The notes beneath the pieces were generated by a model. The model did not search any database. It saw only the letters and a list, made by a program, of their open reading frames with translations, and was not told the origin of the DNA. The position numbers and the translations under genes are program-made. A stretch of 6,810 nt of DNA from Planctomycetales bacterium (GTDB lineage Bacteria; Planctomycetota; SZUA-567), in NCBI GenBank assembly GCA_025997475.1, contig BNUQ01000075.1, forward strand, positions 1-6,810, given 5' to 3'. The first letter of the stretch is position 1, and the number at the start of each line of letters is the position of its first letter. Positions 1-4,469 of this stretch are shown in pieces.

Positions 1-486
1 GCGTCAATCATCACGGAAACGGCGAAATCGGAAACGACCGATAACGCCAAAAAGGAAAATGTGCCGACGCCTGAAACTGTCACCGACGAAGTGGAGAAAA
101 CGGTAATCACGGAATCGGCGAGTTCGGAAAAACCGGAAACGAGCGGGACGCCCAAACTCTCACCGGCAGAACGGCGGCAGAAGCGCATTGCCGAATTGAA
201 AGCGCAAGTTGAGCGAGCGGAAAATGTGCTGAAAGTGAAACAATCGACTTTGGCAAAAGTCGTCAGGCAAGCAAGCGGTGAGCCGCGCAAAAAACGCAAC
301 GCGCAGATTTACGCGGTCGGCGGGGCAATCGCCAAGTATTACCGCGAATGCCAAGACGAGGCGCACCGGACAAGGATAAAGGAGATTTGCCTTGCCAACA
401 CGCCGGCGACCAATCGGGAAAAAGCGCGAGCGCTGTTTGACGCGATAGACGAGGATTTGACCGCACCGCAAACCGCGAGCGCGTGA
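1..486 (+). CDS. TraD/MobC-like mobilization accessory protein, 5' end outside window
   Basis: The frame is open from base 1 to the TGA at 484-486, so the gene probably begins upstream. A GTG at 61 with AAAGGA at 51-56 is a possible internal start, but the residues before it have the same Thr/Glu/Lys/Ser-rich character and partly repeat the pattern seen after it (ITETAKSET, then ITESASSEKPET), favouring a longer protein. After this disordered stretch come a basic helix with coiled-coil character (SPAERRQKRIAELKAQVERAENVL) and a C-terminal block, RKKRNAQIYAVGGAIAKYY followed near the end by REKARALFDAI. That block resembles the small TraD/MobC-type proteins encoded beside MobA/TraA relaxases (RK-R--I-LGG, then a late D/K-RALF). 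Such proteins are relaxosome accessories. The relaxase gene downstream supports the call. The family link is from pattern memory, so moderate. A plausible alternative is an unrelated hypothetical coiled-coil protein. Confidence 0.6.
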   Translation, partial: ASIITETAKSETTDNAKKENVPTPETVTDEVEKTVITESASSEKPETSGTPKLSPAERRQKRIAELKAQVERAENVLKVKQSTLAKVVRQASGEPRKKRNAQIYAVGGAIAKYYRECQDEAHRTRIKEICLANTPATNREKARALFDAIDEDLTAPQTASA

Positions 487-571
487 GGTTCCCGCAAGCA
501 ATTTCCACGCTTGGCGAGTGAGCGAAAGCGAGCGAAGCGAAAAGCGCGGGAATGGCGAAGCGCGCACTTAT

Positions 572-597
572 GCAAACTCCGCTTCGCGAGAGTTTGC
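572..597. repeat. hairpin 1 (GCAAACTC / GAGTTTGC)
   Basis: GCAAACTC pairs with GAGTTTGC, extended inward by CGC/GCG around a TTC loop with one bulged A, about 11 pairs. It is the first of four tightly spaced hairpins between 572 and 710. Function unknown; possible relaxosome or RNA-structure element. Confidence 0.6.
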
Positions 598-615
598 GAG
601 TGCGCCGCTTCGCGG

Positions 616-638
616 GCGTTGCGAAATAGCCGCAACGC
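616..638. repeat. hairpin 2 (GCGTTGCG / CGCAACGC)
   Basis: Perfect 8-bp inverted repeat with the 7-nt loop AAATAGC. It lies 18 nt after hairpin 1 and 9 nt before hairpin 3. Confidence 0.65.
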
Positions 639-647
639 AAAAAAGGA

Positions 648-674
648 GTCGCGCCGAAACCGCGTCGGCGCGAC
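648..674. repeat. hairpin 3 (GTCGCGCCGA / TCGGCGCGAC)
   Basis: Perfect 10-bp inverted repeat with a 7-nt loop (AACCGCG), very GC-rich and so stable. No T-run follows directly, so alone it does not look like an intrinsic terminator. Confidence 0.7.
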
Positions 675-683
675 ATCATCAAT

Positions 684-728
684 CCACCGCCGCCGGTCGG
701 CGGCTTGTGGATTTTGTTTTGTTTTTTT
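684..728 (+). terminator. intrinsic terminator upstream of the relaxase gene
   Basis: The stem CCAC plus GCCGCC pairs with GGCGGC plus GTGG around the tetraloop GGTC, with a small internal bulge (C688 against TT705-706). It is followed at once by the T-rich tract ATTTTGTTTTGTTTTTTT (711-728). GC-rich stem plus U-tract is the classic Rho-independent form on the plus strand. It would end transcripts from the upstream TraD/MobC-like gene, implying that the relaxase gene has its own promoter or depends on readthrough. Confidence 0.65.
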
Positions 729-745
729 GACGCCAAAAGAAAAAA
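716..745 (-). repeat. left arm of the 30-bp inverted repeat bracketing the relaxase gene
   Basis: The reverse complement of this stretch is identical over 30 bp to 2292-2321. Read on the minus strand its core is TTTTTTCTTTTGGCGTCAAA. It overlaps the T-tract of the upstream terminator and the left arm of the 729-780 hairpin, and carries one copy of the CTTTTGGCGT motif found beside every gene in the left half of the window. Confidence 0.85.
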
Positions 746-780
746 GTGCAACCGCTATCGCGCTGATTTTCTTTGGCGTC
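729..780 (+). promoter_or_regulatory. candidate oriT stem-loop with nic-like sequence
   Basis: GACGCCAAAAGAAAA (729-743) pairs with TTTTCTTTGGCGTC (767-780), about 14 pairs with one bulged A. The 23-nt loop begins AAGTGCAACCGCT. Known MOBQ origins such as RSF1010 have an inverted repeat next to a nic region TAAGTGCGCCCT; the shared AAGTGC--CC is suggestive only. The position just before the relaxase gene fits an oriT. Alternatives: a leader RNA hairpin controlling relaxase translation, or simply two inverted copies of the CTTT(T)GGCGT repeat. Confidence 0.35.
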
Positions 781-809
781 GTTCTTGAAAAACGCCCCAA
801 AGGAAAACG

Positions 810-2282
810 ATGATTTTTCATTGCGCCGTCAAAGTGGTGTCGCGTTCAACGGGGCGCAGTGCGCCCGCGTCCGCCGCGTATCGCGCCGGTGAAAAAATCA
901 TCAATGAGCGCGACGGCGTAACGCACGATTTTACCGCCAAGCGCGGTATCACGCATACGGAAATAATTTTGCCGAAAGACGAGTTGCCAATCACGCGAAG
1001 CGAATTGTGGAATTTGGCGGAGCGCACCGAAACGCGCGGTAATTCAACGGTGGCGCGAGAATGGGAAATCGCCTTACCGTCTGAATTATCGGAAGCCGAC
1101 CGTCTGCAATTAGCGCGGGACTTTTCCGCCGAACTGATAAAACGTTACGGTGTGGCGGTGGATTTGTGTATTCACGCACCAAGCCAAACCGGCGATGAGC
1201 GAAATTTTCACGCGCATATTTTGACCGCGACGCGGAAATTTGAGAACGGCAAATTGACCGACAAGACGCGGGTGTTGGACAGCAAGGCGACAGGTAGCAA
1301 TGAAGTAACCGCAATGCGGAAATTTCTCGCCGACCGGTGTAATGCTTTTGCTTTCGCCAGCGGGTTAACCGAGCGCGTGGATGCGCGGAGTTTGGCGGCG
1401 CAGGGAATTGACCGACCGGCGACGAAACATTTAGGCAAGCGAGACACACAAAGAGAGCGGCGCGGCAAAGCGACCGTGCGAGGAAATTTTAACCGTGAAA
1501 TAAAGGTGGTGAAAAAGATGAGCGAAAACCTTGAACACCGAAAAGCGACGTTGGCGGAAATGGCAGTGTTGACCGAAACGCTAAATCGAAAAGAAGCGGA
1601 ATTGGCGACGTTGGCAAACGAAATTGCGCCGCCGATGCCGCCGATTGCGCCGCCGAATGATTGTCGGCAAAACTGGCTGAACGCGACCACCGTTGCCGCC
1701 GAAAACGGCGACGCGGACGCACTGGAAAAATTGCGACGGCGAGCGTTCGCGATTGCCAAAGAACGCGCCGCCGATTATCGCGGCAACGGCAGAATTGAAG
1801 CGACAACCAAAGCCCATTGCGGCGAAATAATCTACCGCGTGAACGATGAAATCGTGCGCGACAACCGCGACAATTTTTCGGTTACGGCAACTGCGAGTTC
1901 GGCGACTTTGGCGATGACGCTGAAAATTGCGCGGCAACGTTTCGGCGAATGTTTGTCGCTGACCGGCGACGATGAATTTAAGCGCCAATGCGTGGAAGCC
2001 GCCGTTGCCGCGAATTTGAAAATTACTTTCGCCGACGCGGAATTGGAAGCCCGCCGCTTGGCATTGTTGGCGGATAAAAAATCGGAAAAACCGCGTTTGG
2101 AAAATTTGATAACGGCGAATGAGAAGTCCGCAATTTTCGACCAATTGCGCCGACGCGGTCAACAGAATATCCGAGCGGCGGCGGAAAAACGAGAACGGCA
2201 AGAAGCCAAGCGGACGCGAGAACGTGAACGACGGGAAATCGAACTTAAGGCAGAACGAAGTCGCGGCGGAAGGTCGCGCTAA
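810..2282 (+). CDS. mobA: MobA/MobL family relaxase (MOBQ-like)
   Basis: This is the DNA-nicking transesterase of plasmid mobilization: it cuts one strand at oriT through a tyrosine and stays covalently attached. The N-terminal ~200 residues carry the family marks. SAAYRAG holds the candidate catalytic tyrosine (Y24), REWEIALP is at about 83-90, IHAP contains H122, and NFHAHIL contains H134 and H136, the metal-binding HxH. A GIDRPATKHLGK block at 199-210 matches the end of the MobA/MobL domain. The remainder (about 215-490) is charged and helical and ends in a strongly basic Arg/Lys/Glu-rich coiled coil after ~440. No primase or helicase domain is evident, so at 490 residues it is shorter than RSF1010 MobA. 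The ATG start follows AAAGGA at 799-804 by 5 nt. Neighbours are a TraD/MobC-like gene upstream and a MobB-like membrane protein downstream. All key residues are present, so it is probably functional. Confidence 0.92.
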   Translation: MIFHCAVKVVSRSTGRSAPASAAYRAGEKIINERDGVTHDFTAKRGITHTEIILPKDELPITRSELWNLAERTETRGNSTVAREWEIALPSELSEADRLQLARDFSAELIKRYGVAVDLCIHAPSQTGDERNFHAHILTATRKFENGKLTDKTRVLDSKATGSNEVTAMRKFLADRCNAFAFASGLTERVDARSLAAQGIDRPATKHLGKRDTQRERRGKATVRGNFNREIKVVKKMSENLEHRKATLAEMAVLTETLNRKEAELATLANEIAPPMPPIAPPNDCRQNWLNATTVAAENGDADALEKLRRRAFAIAKERAADYRGNGRIEATTKAHCGEIIYRVNDEIVRDNRDNFSVTATASSATLAMTLKIARQRFGECLSLTGDDEFKRQCVEAAVAANLKITFADAELEARRLALLADKKSEKPRLENLITANEKSAIFDQLRRRGQQNIRAAAEKRERQEAKRTRERERREIELKAERSRGGRSR

Positions 2283-2291
2283 CGAACGCAT

Positions 2292-2321
2292 TTTTTTCTT
2301 TTGGCGTCAAAAAAACAAAAC
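2292..2321 (+). repeat. right arm of the 30-bp inverted repeat bracketing the relaxase gene
   Basis: Starting 9 nt after the relaxase stop codon, this is a perfect inverted match to 716-745. It contains TTTTTTCTTTTGGCGTCAAA and ends 11 nt before the AAGGAG of the next gene. Confidence 0.85.
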
Positions 2322-2344
2322 GCGATTTTCATAAGGAGAAAACA

Positions 2345-2842
2345 ATGAACGATGAAATCACCCAGAACGAAACGGACAAAATGGCGACATTTATGTTGTT
2401 GTTAGACGAGTATAAAAACGATATTGCCGCGCAGAAAAAAGAATTGGCGGAACAAATAGCGAAAATGCCGAAAGCAATGATTGCCGCAATGGTTGCCGAT
2501 TGGCGAAAAAGCGCGGACGCGGCGGCGCTTGCCAACAAAATCGAAGACGTGCATTGGTCAATTCGCGCGGCGGCGAAATACGCCGGTTACGGCTTTATCA
2601 TTGCGGTCGTTATTACTTGCGCGGGTTTTCTCTGGACGGCGAATCAAATAAGCAAGAAATGGGCAACGATTGAAGCGCAAGAAACCACGCTTCGCCAATA
2701 CCAAGAAGCAACCGGTGGCGGCGATTTAATCAATCAAGGCGGCGGGAAATGGGTCTTTCTTTTGCCTGCCGGTGTAGAACCGCAAGTAACCGGCAAGGCG
2801 CAAGAAAGCGGACGCTTCGGCGTCTGGTGGCAAGCGCCGTGA
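2345..2842 (+). CDS. MobB-like mobilization protein with one membrane segment
   Basis: A 165-residue protein beginning at an ATG 6 nt after AAGGAG (2333-2338). Residues 1-55 are acidic/charged and predicted helical (KNDIAAQKKELAEQIAKM). One hydrophobic segment spans about 77-98 (KYAGYGFIIAVVITCAGFLW). A second short helix follows (about 100-122), then a Gly-rich turn and a C-terminal tail with GGGKWVFLLPAG. MOBQ/MOBP elements often encode a small membrane protein after the relaxase (MobB-type) that links the relaxosome to the transport channel. Those I recall have a helix, one span and a tail with W--LP-G, as here. It lies 62 nt after the relaxase and probably shares its transcript. I infer function from context and layout, not from a diagnostic motif. 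The stop codon lies in the loop of a terminator hairpin. Confidence 0.55.
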   Translation: MNDEITQNETDKMATFMLLLDEYKNDIAAQKKELAEQIAKMPKAMIAAMVADWRKSADAAALANKIEDVHWSIRAAAKYAGYGFIIAVVITCAGFLWTANQISKKWATIEAQETTLRQYQEATGGGDLINQGGGKWVFLLPAGVEPQVTGKAQESGRFGVWWQAP

Positions 2843-2858
2843 AACGGCTTTTTCTTTT
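2836..2858 (+). terminator. intrinsic terminator overlapping the MobB-like stop codon
   Basis: GCCGT (2836-2840) pairs with ACGGC (2844-2848) around the loop GAA, followed by TTTTTCTTTT. The stem is short (5 bp) but GC-rich with a good T-tract. The TGA stop (2840-2842) sits within the hairpin. The T-tract is also the start of a CTTTTGGCGT repeat copy. Confidence 0.5.
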
Positions 2859-2865
2859 GGCGTAA
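2849..2865 (+). repeat. CTTTTGGCGT repeat copy
   Basis: TTTTTCTTTTGGCGTAA starts 7 nt after the stop of the MobB-like gene. It matches 14-15 bases of the relaxase-flanking repeat arms. TTGGCG at 2857-2862 and TAACAT at 2880-2885 are 17 bp apart and could act as a weak promoter for the toxin gene (4 of 6 matches each). Confidence 0.55.
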
Positions 2866-2910
2866 TCTTTGACGGCGTGTAACATCAACGCGGCAAAAAA
2901 AGGAACGATG

Positions 2911-3396
2911 ATGAAAAAGAAAAAACGGATTTATCTTGAAACGTCGATAATAAGCCACCTTGACGCGCCTGACCGACCTGACCGGGAAGCAGAAACTTTA
3001 CGCTTGTGGAACGAGATAAAAGCGGGGAAGTTTGAAGTTGTGCTTGGCGAGCCGGTATTTCTCGAAATTTCGGACTGCAAGACCGCCAAAAGATTTTTTA
3101 TGGCGGAAGAAATCGAAAGCATTGATTACGAACGAATTGATAAAGATGAGGTTGCGGAAACGCTGGCGATTGAATACATTTCGCGCGGAGGTTTACCAAG
3201 TCGTAGCGCGGTTGACGCGCTACATATTGCATTGGCGACTTTGGCGAATTGCGATTGCGTAGTTTCGTGGAATTGCAAGCACATTGTGACCTTGCGAGCA
3301 TTGGGCGCGGTCAACGAAGTTAATCGAGAACGCGGGCTTAAAATGATGGGATTGCTTACCCCAGAAAGCGTGAAAGGAGACGACGATGAATTTTGA
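2911..3396 (+). CDS. PIN-domain VapC-like toxin (ribonuclease)
   Basis: 161 residues from the ATG at 2911, which lies 7 nt after AAAAAGGA. ATG 2908 or TTG 2869 are alternative starts, the latter with a poor N-terminus. PIN toxins are Mg2+-dependent RNases that cut tRNA, rRNA or mRNA. The N-terminal IYLETSIISHL has E10 where classic VapC has Asp. VFLEI supplies E52, AVDALHIA supplies D102, and SWNCKHI supplies N121. This E/E/D/N set with TWNC-HI fits a PIN subfamily I know by the pattern YxETS ... DALHIA ... WNC-HI ... TPE. The end, GLLTPESVKGDDDEF, fits the family's usual TPE tail. The downstream small gene overlaps by 11 nt, so toxin precedes antitoxin, the reverse of classical vapBC. The catalytic set is complete, so probably active. 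The exact RNA target cannot be read from sequence. Confidence 0.85.
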   Translation: MKKKKRIYLETSIISHLDAPDRPDREAETLRLWNEIKAGKFEVVLGEPVFLEISDCKTAKRFFMAEEIESIDYERIDKDEVAETLAIEYISRGGLPSRSAVDALHIALATLANCDCVVSWNCKHIVTLRALGAVNEVNRERGLKMMGLLTPESVKGDDDEF

Positions 3397-3565
3397 TATT
3401 GACGAGATTCACCAAGTTCGAGAAAACATTGCGGAACGTTGGTCAAAAATGACAAAAGAGGAAGCGCGAGCGGATTCGCAAAAGCGCGTGAATGAGGTCA
3501 TTCGTCTCGGTAGAGAAGGACTAAAAAAACGCGCGATGAATATCCGCCGTTTTGCTTTGGCGTAA
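3386..3565 (+). CDS. putative antitoxin partner of the PIN toxin (59 aa)
   Basis: The ATG at 3386 is preceded by AAAGGAGA (3373-3380), inside the toxin gene, and the two frames overlap by 11 nt, which implies translational coupling. The protein is mostly helical and charged (IHQVRENIAERWSKMTKEEARAD, described in parts: IHQVRE, ERWSKMTKEE, ARAD). It has no ribbon-helix-helix or AbrB signature that I can see. A homologous protein occurs at 3790-3960 and shares ERW-KMT-EE--AD. Small proteins of the type R-x5-ERW/K-x2-MT-EE often follow PIN toxins of the YxETS type, so antitoxin is the natural role. The last residues (RRFALA) and the stop are encoded by a copy of the CTTTGGCGTAA repeat, so the original C-terminus may have been altered by the repeat. 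Confidence 0.7.
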   Translation: MNFDIDEIHQVRENIAERWSKMTKEEARADSQKRVNEVIRLGREGLKKRAMNIRRFALA

Positions 3566-3566
3566 A
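3551..3566 (+). repeat. CTTTGGCGTAA repeat copy forming the antitoxin 3' end
   Basis: TTTGCTTTGGCGTAAA is shared exactly with the copy at 3963-3978 and differs slightly from the TTTTCTTTTGGCGT copies further left. It supplies the last codons and TAA stop of the first antitoxin gene. Confidence 0.6.
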
Positions 3567-3624
3567 GCCGACGAAAAAAAATGGGCGACTGTAAGAAATC
3601 ATCGAAAAAATAAACGGGGCAAAA

Positions 3625-3787
3625 ATGCTCAAAAAACCGACCATTTATCTTGAAACGTCAATCGTCGTGGAACTTTTCGCACATCGTAAAACTAAAAGCA
3701 ATGCGAGCCGTGAAAAAAGTCAACGCGGACGGACTGTGGAAACCGTTAGAAATTTTGTCGCCGACCATTTTTTTAGGGGAGGAATAA
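3625..3787 (+). pseudogene. internally deleted PIN toxin remnant
   Basis: The ATG at 3625 opens with MLKKPTIYLETSIVVELF, clearly the start of the same PIN family as the gene at 2911 (17 nt around TTTATCTTGAAACGTC are identical). From about 3680 homology continues in the +1 frame: HIVKLKAMRAVKKVN, then GLWKPLEILSPTIFLGEE, ending at TAA 3785-3787. This matches the other toxin's HIVTLRALGAVNEVN ... LLTPESVKGDD. About 105 codons are missing, corresponding to residues 18-123 of the intact copy, with E52, D102 and N121 among them. It cannot be an active PIN nuclease. The first frame does not stop at the junction: it reads through into the antitoxin frame, giving a possible 111-residue hybrid (3625-3960). 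Confidence 0.82.
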
Positions 3788-3789
3788 TT

Positions 3790-3960
3790 GTGGACGAAAC
3801 GATTAGAGTGATACACGAAATCCGGCAGAAACTTACCGAACGGTGGGACAAGATGACGCCGGAAGAAGTCGAAGCCGACCAACGGCAACAACTCGCCGAT
3901 GTATATCGACAAATCGACAAACCGCCGACGCGAATGATTGAGGTCGGAGTGCCTGCATAA
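3790..3960 (+). CDS. orphan antitoxin homologue (56 aa)
   Basis: The GTG at 3790 follows a strong AGGGGAGGA (3775-3783) by 6 nt and begins 2 nt after the end of the broken toxin's C-terminal frame, so it is the natural start. The protein (DETIRVIHEIRQKLTERW, then DKMTPEEVEAD) is a paralogue of the 59-residue protein at 3386, with 13 of about 29 core positions identical. Its C-terminus (PPTRMIEVGVPA) is unrelated. The gene survives intact although its toxin is destroyed, so it may be an orphan antitoxin able to bind other PIN toxins of this family, perhaps the neighbouring one. A longer translation from ATG 3625 is also open, adding 55 residues from the toxin remnant. Confidence 0.7.
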   Translation: MDETIRVIHEIRQKLTERWDKMTPEEVEADQRQQLADVYRQIDKPPTRMIEVGVPA

Positions 3961-3962
3961 CC

Positions 3963-3978
3963 GTTTGCTTTGGCGTAA
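3963..3978 (+). repeat. CTTTGGCGTAA repeat copy after the second antitoxin
   Basis: TTTGCTTTGGCGTAAA starts 2 nt after the second antitoxin stop and is identical to the copy at 3551-3566. It precedes the terminator at 3983. Confidence 0.6.
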
Positions 3979-3982
3979 AGTT

Positions 3983-4019
3983 AAAAGCCGTCACCGCAGG
4001 GCGACGGCTTTTTGTTTTT
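3983..4019 (+). terminator. strong intrinsic terminator closing the toxin-antitoxin block
   Basis: AAAAGCCGTC (3983-3992) pairs perfectly with GACGGCTTTT (4003-4012) around a 10-nt loop and continues into TTTTTGTTTTT. The A-run before the stem makes it potentially bidirectional. It ends the plus-strand block that begins with the relaxase or with the toxins. Confidence 0.85.
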
Positions 4020-4053
4020 GTTCATTGACACATGCCGTTGCCAGAATAAAAAC

Positions 4054-4244
4054 ATTAGACCTGTTCGATAACCGCCGAAATAAAAATGGGCAATCGGGGG
4101 CATCGTTTCGACAAAATCAGGTTTTCTATATTCGCCGAGGGACTTGCTGTCCCGACAACGCTTTCGAAGTTTCTTTTTATCGTAACGTCAATAATTTAAG
4201 TGCATTACAGGTTGAAAGTATGACGGTTATCGAACAGGTCTAAT
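4054..4244. mobile_element. 191-bp MITE-like element with perfect 21-bp terminal inverted repeats
   Basis: The left end (ATTAGACCTGTTCGATAACC at 4054-4073, plus G4074) is exactly the reverse complement of 4224-4244. The 149 nt between hold a small GGGAC/GTCCC hairpin (4139-4153) and no frame long enough for a transposase. A TA directly outside GACC on each side (4056-4057 and 4241-4242) fits a TA target duplication. The GACCTGTTCG type of end reminds me of IS5-superfamily insertion sequences, but that is memory only. It sits at the composition break between the GC-rich plus-strand block and the AT-rich minus-strand operon. Confidence 0.75.
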
Positions 4245-4469
4245 AGTTTTCGCGTTAGCGCGGGGGCGACCGGCGCTCACCTACTTAGAGCGGCTGAAAA
4301 ATTTAGAGCAAAAAGTGAAACCGCGTCGGTGCGTTGTTGGTGGCAGAAGGTAAAGAGGGGCGAATACCCTGAAATGTACGTGAAATATAATGACAGTCAA
4401 TTGTGTGACTACACCATAAATCGCTCAATCACCGCTCCTTTCAAAAAAACGAATGTTGTAAGTGCGGTT
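4245..4469. other. intergenic stretch, no confident gene
   Basis: The region lies between the MITE-like element and the convergent HEPN gene. A plus-strand frame is open from inside the element (4224) to TAA 4527-4529 with a GTG at 4329; from there it would give 66 residues (CWWQKVKRGEYPEMYVKYND and on). It lacks a clear ribosome binding site, overlaps the 3' end of the HEPN gene by 60 nt, and I recognise no family. It could be the tail of a gene cut by the element. No clear terminator for the HEPN operon was found here. Confidence 0.4.

Larger units (their letters stand above)
487..809. other. gene-free, stem-loop-rich leader before the relaxase; candidate oriT region
   Basis: About 320 bases separate the TraD/MobC-like stop from the relaxase start. 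Short frames here look like shadows: they are rich in Arg/Ser/Ala and follow the GCG/CGC repeats. What it does hold is a run of inverted repeats: an outer stem TTCCCGC (489-495) with GCGGGAA (546-552), then hairpins at 572-597, 616-638, 648-674, 684-710 and 729-780, described separately. A GCGAA-rich stretch at 519-565 adds short direct repeats. In MOBQ systems the origin of transfer normally lies beside the relaxase gene, so this is where oriT would be expected. Confidence 0.6.

Noticed and set aside
487..809. CRISPR array or iteron-type replication origin
   Set aside because: The repeats are inverted pairs of different sequence, not regularly spaced direct repeats, and no replication initiator gene is present in the window.
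511..813. Plus-strand reading frames of 70-100 codons between the accessory gene and the relaxase
   Set aside because: Arg/Ala/Ser-rich translation follows the hairpin repeats, spans the terminator and ends in the T-tract; no ribosome binding site. Shadow of structured non-coding DNA.
1077..1086. ACCGTCTGAA, close to the Neisseria DNA uptake sequence core
   Set aside because: Single imperfect copy inside the relaxase coding sequence; uptake sequences should recur, and no other copy was seen.
1581..2291. 236-codon minus-strand frame opposite the relaxase gene
   Set aside because: Lies entirely antisense to a well-supported relaxase; composition (Phe/Arg-rich) is the typical mirror of Glu/Lys/Ala-rich coding sequence.
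2857..2885. TTGGCG - 17 bp - TAACAT as toxin promoter
   Set aside because: Matches are only 4 of 6 each, and the same TTGGCG in the other repeat copies has no good -10 at 17 bp, so a general promoter role for the repeat is not supported. Mentioned within the repeat entry only.
3938..4243. 101-codon plus-strand frame running through the terminator and the MITE-like element
   Set aside because: It starts inside the second antitoxin gene, crosses a strong intrinsic terminator and ends at the element's terminal repeat; no ribosome binding site and no recognised family.
656..4329. 13-base direct repeat GAAACCGCGTCGG at 656-668 and 4317-4329
   Set aside because: Length is near chance expectation for a window of this size and the flanks do not align.
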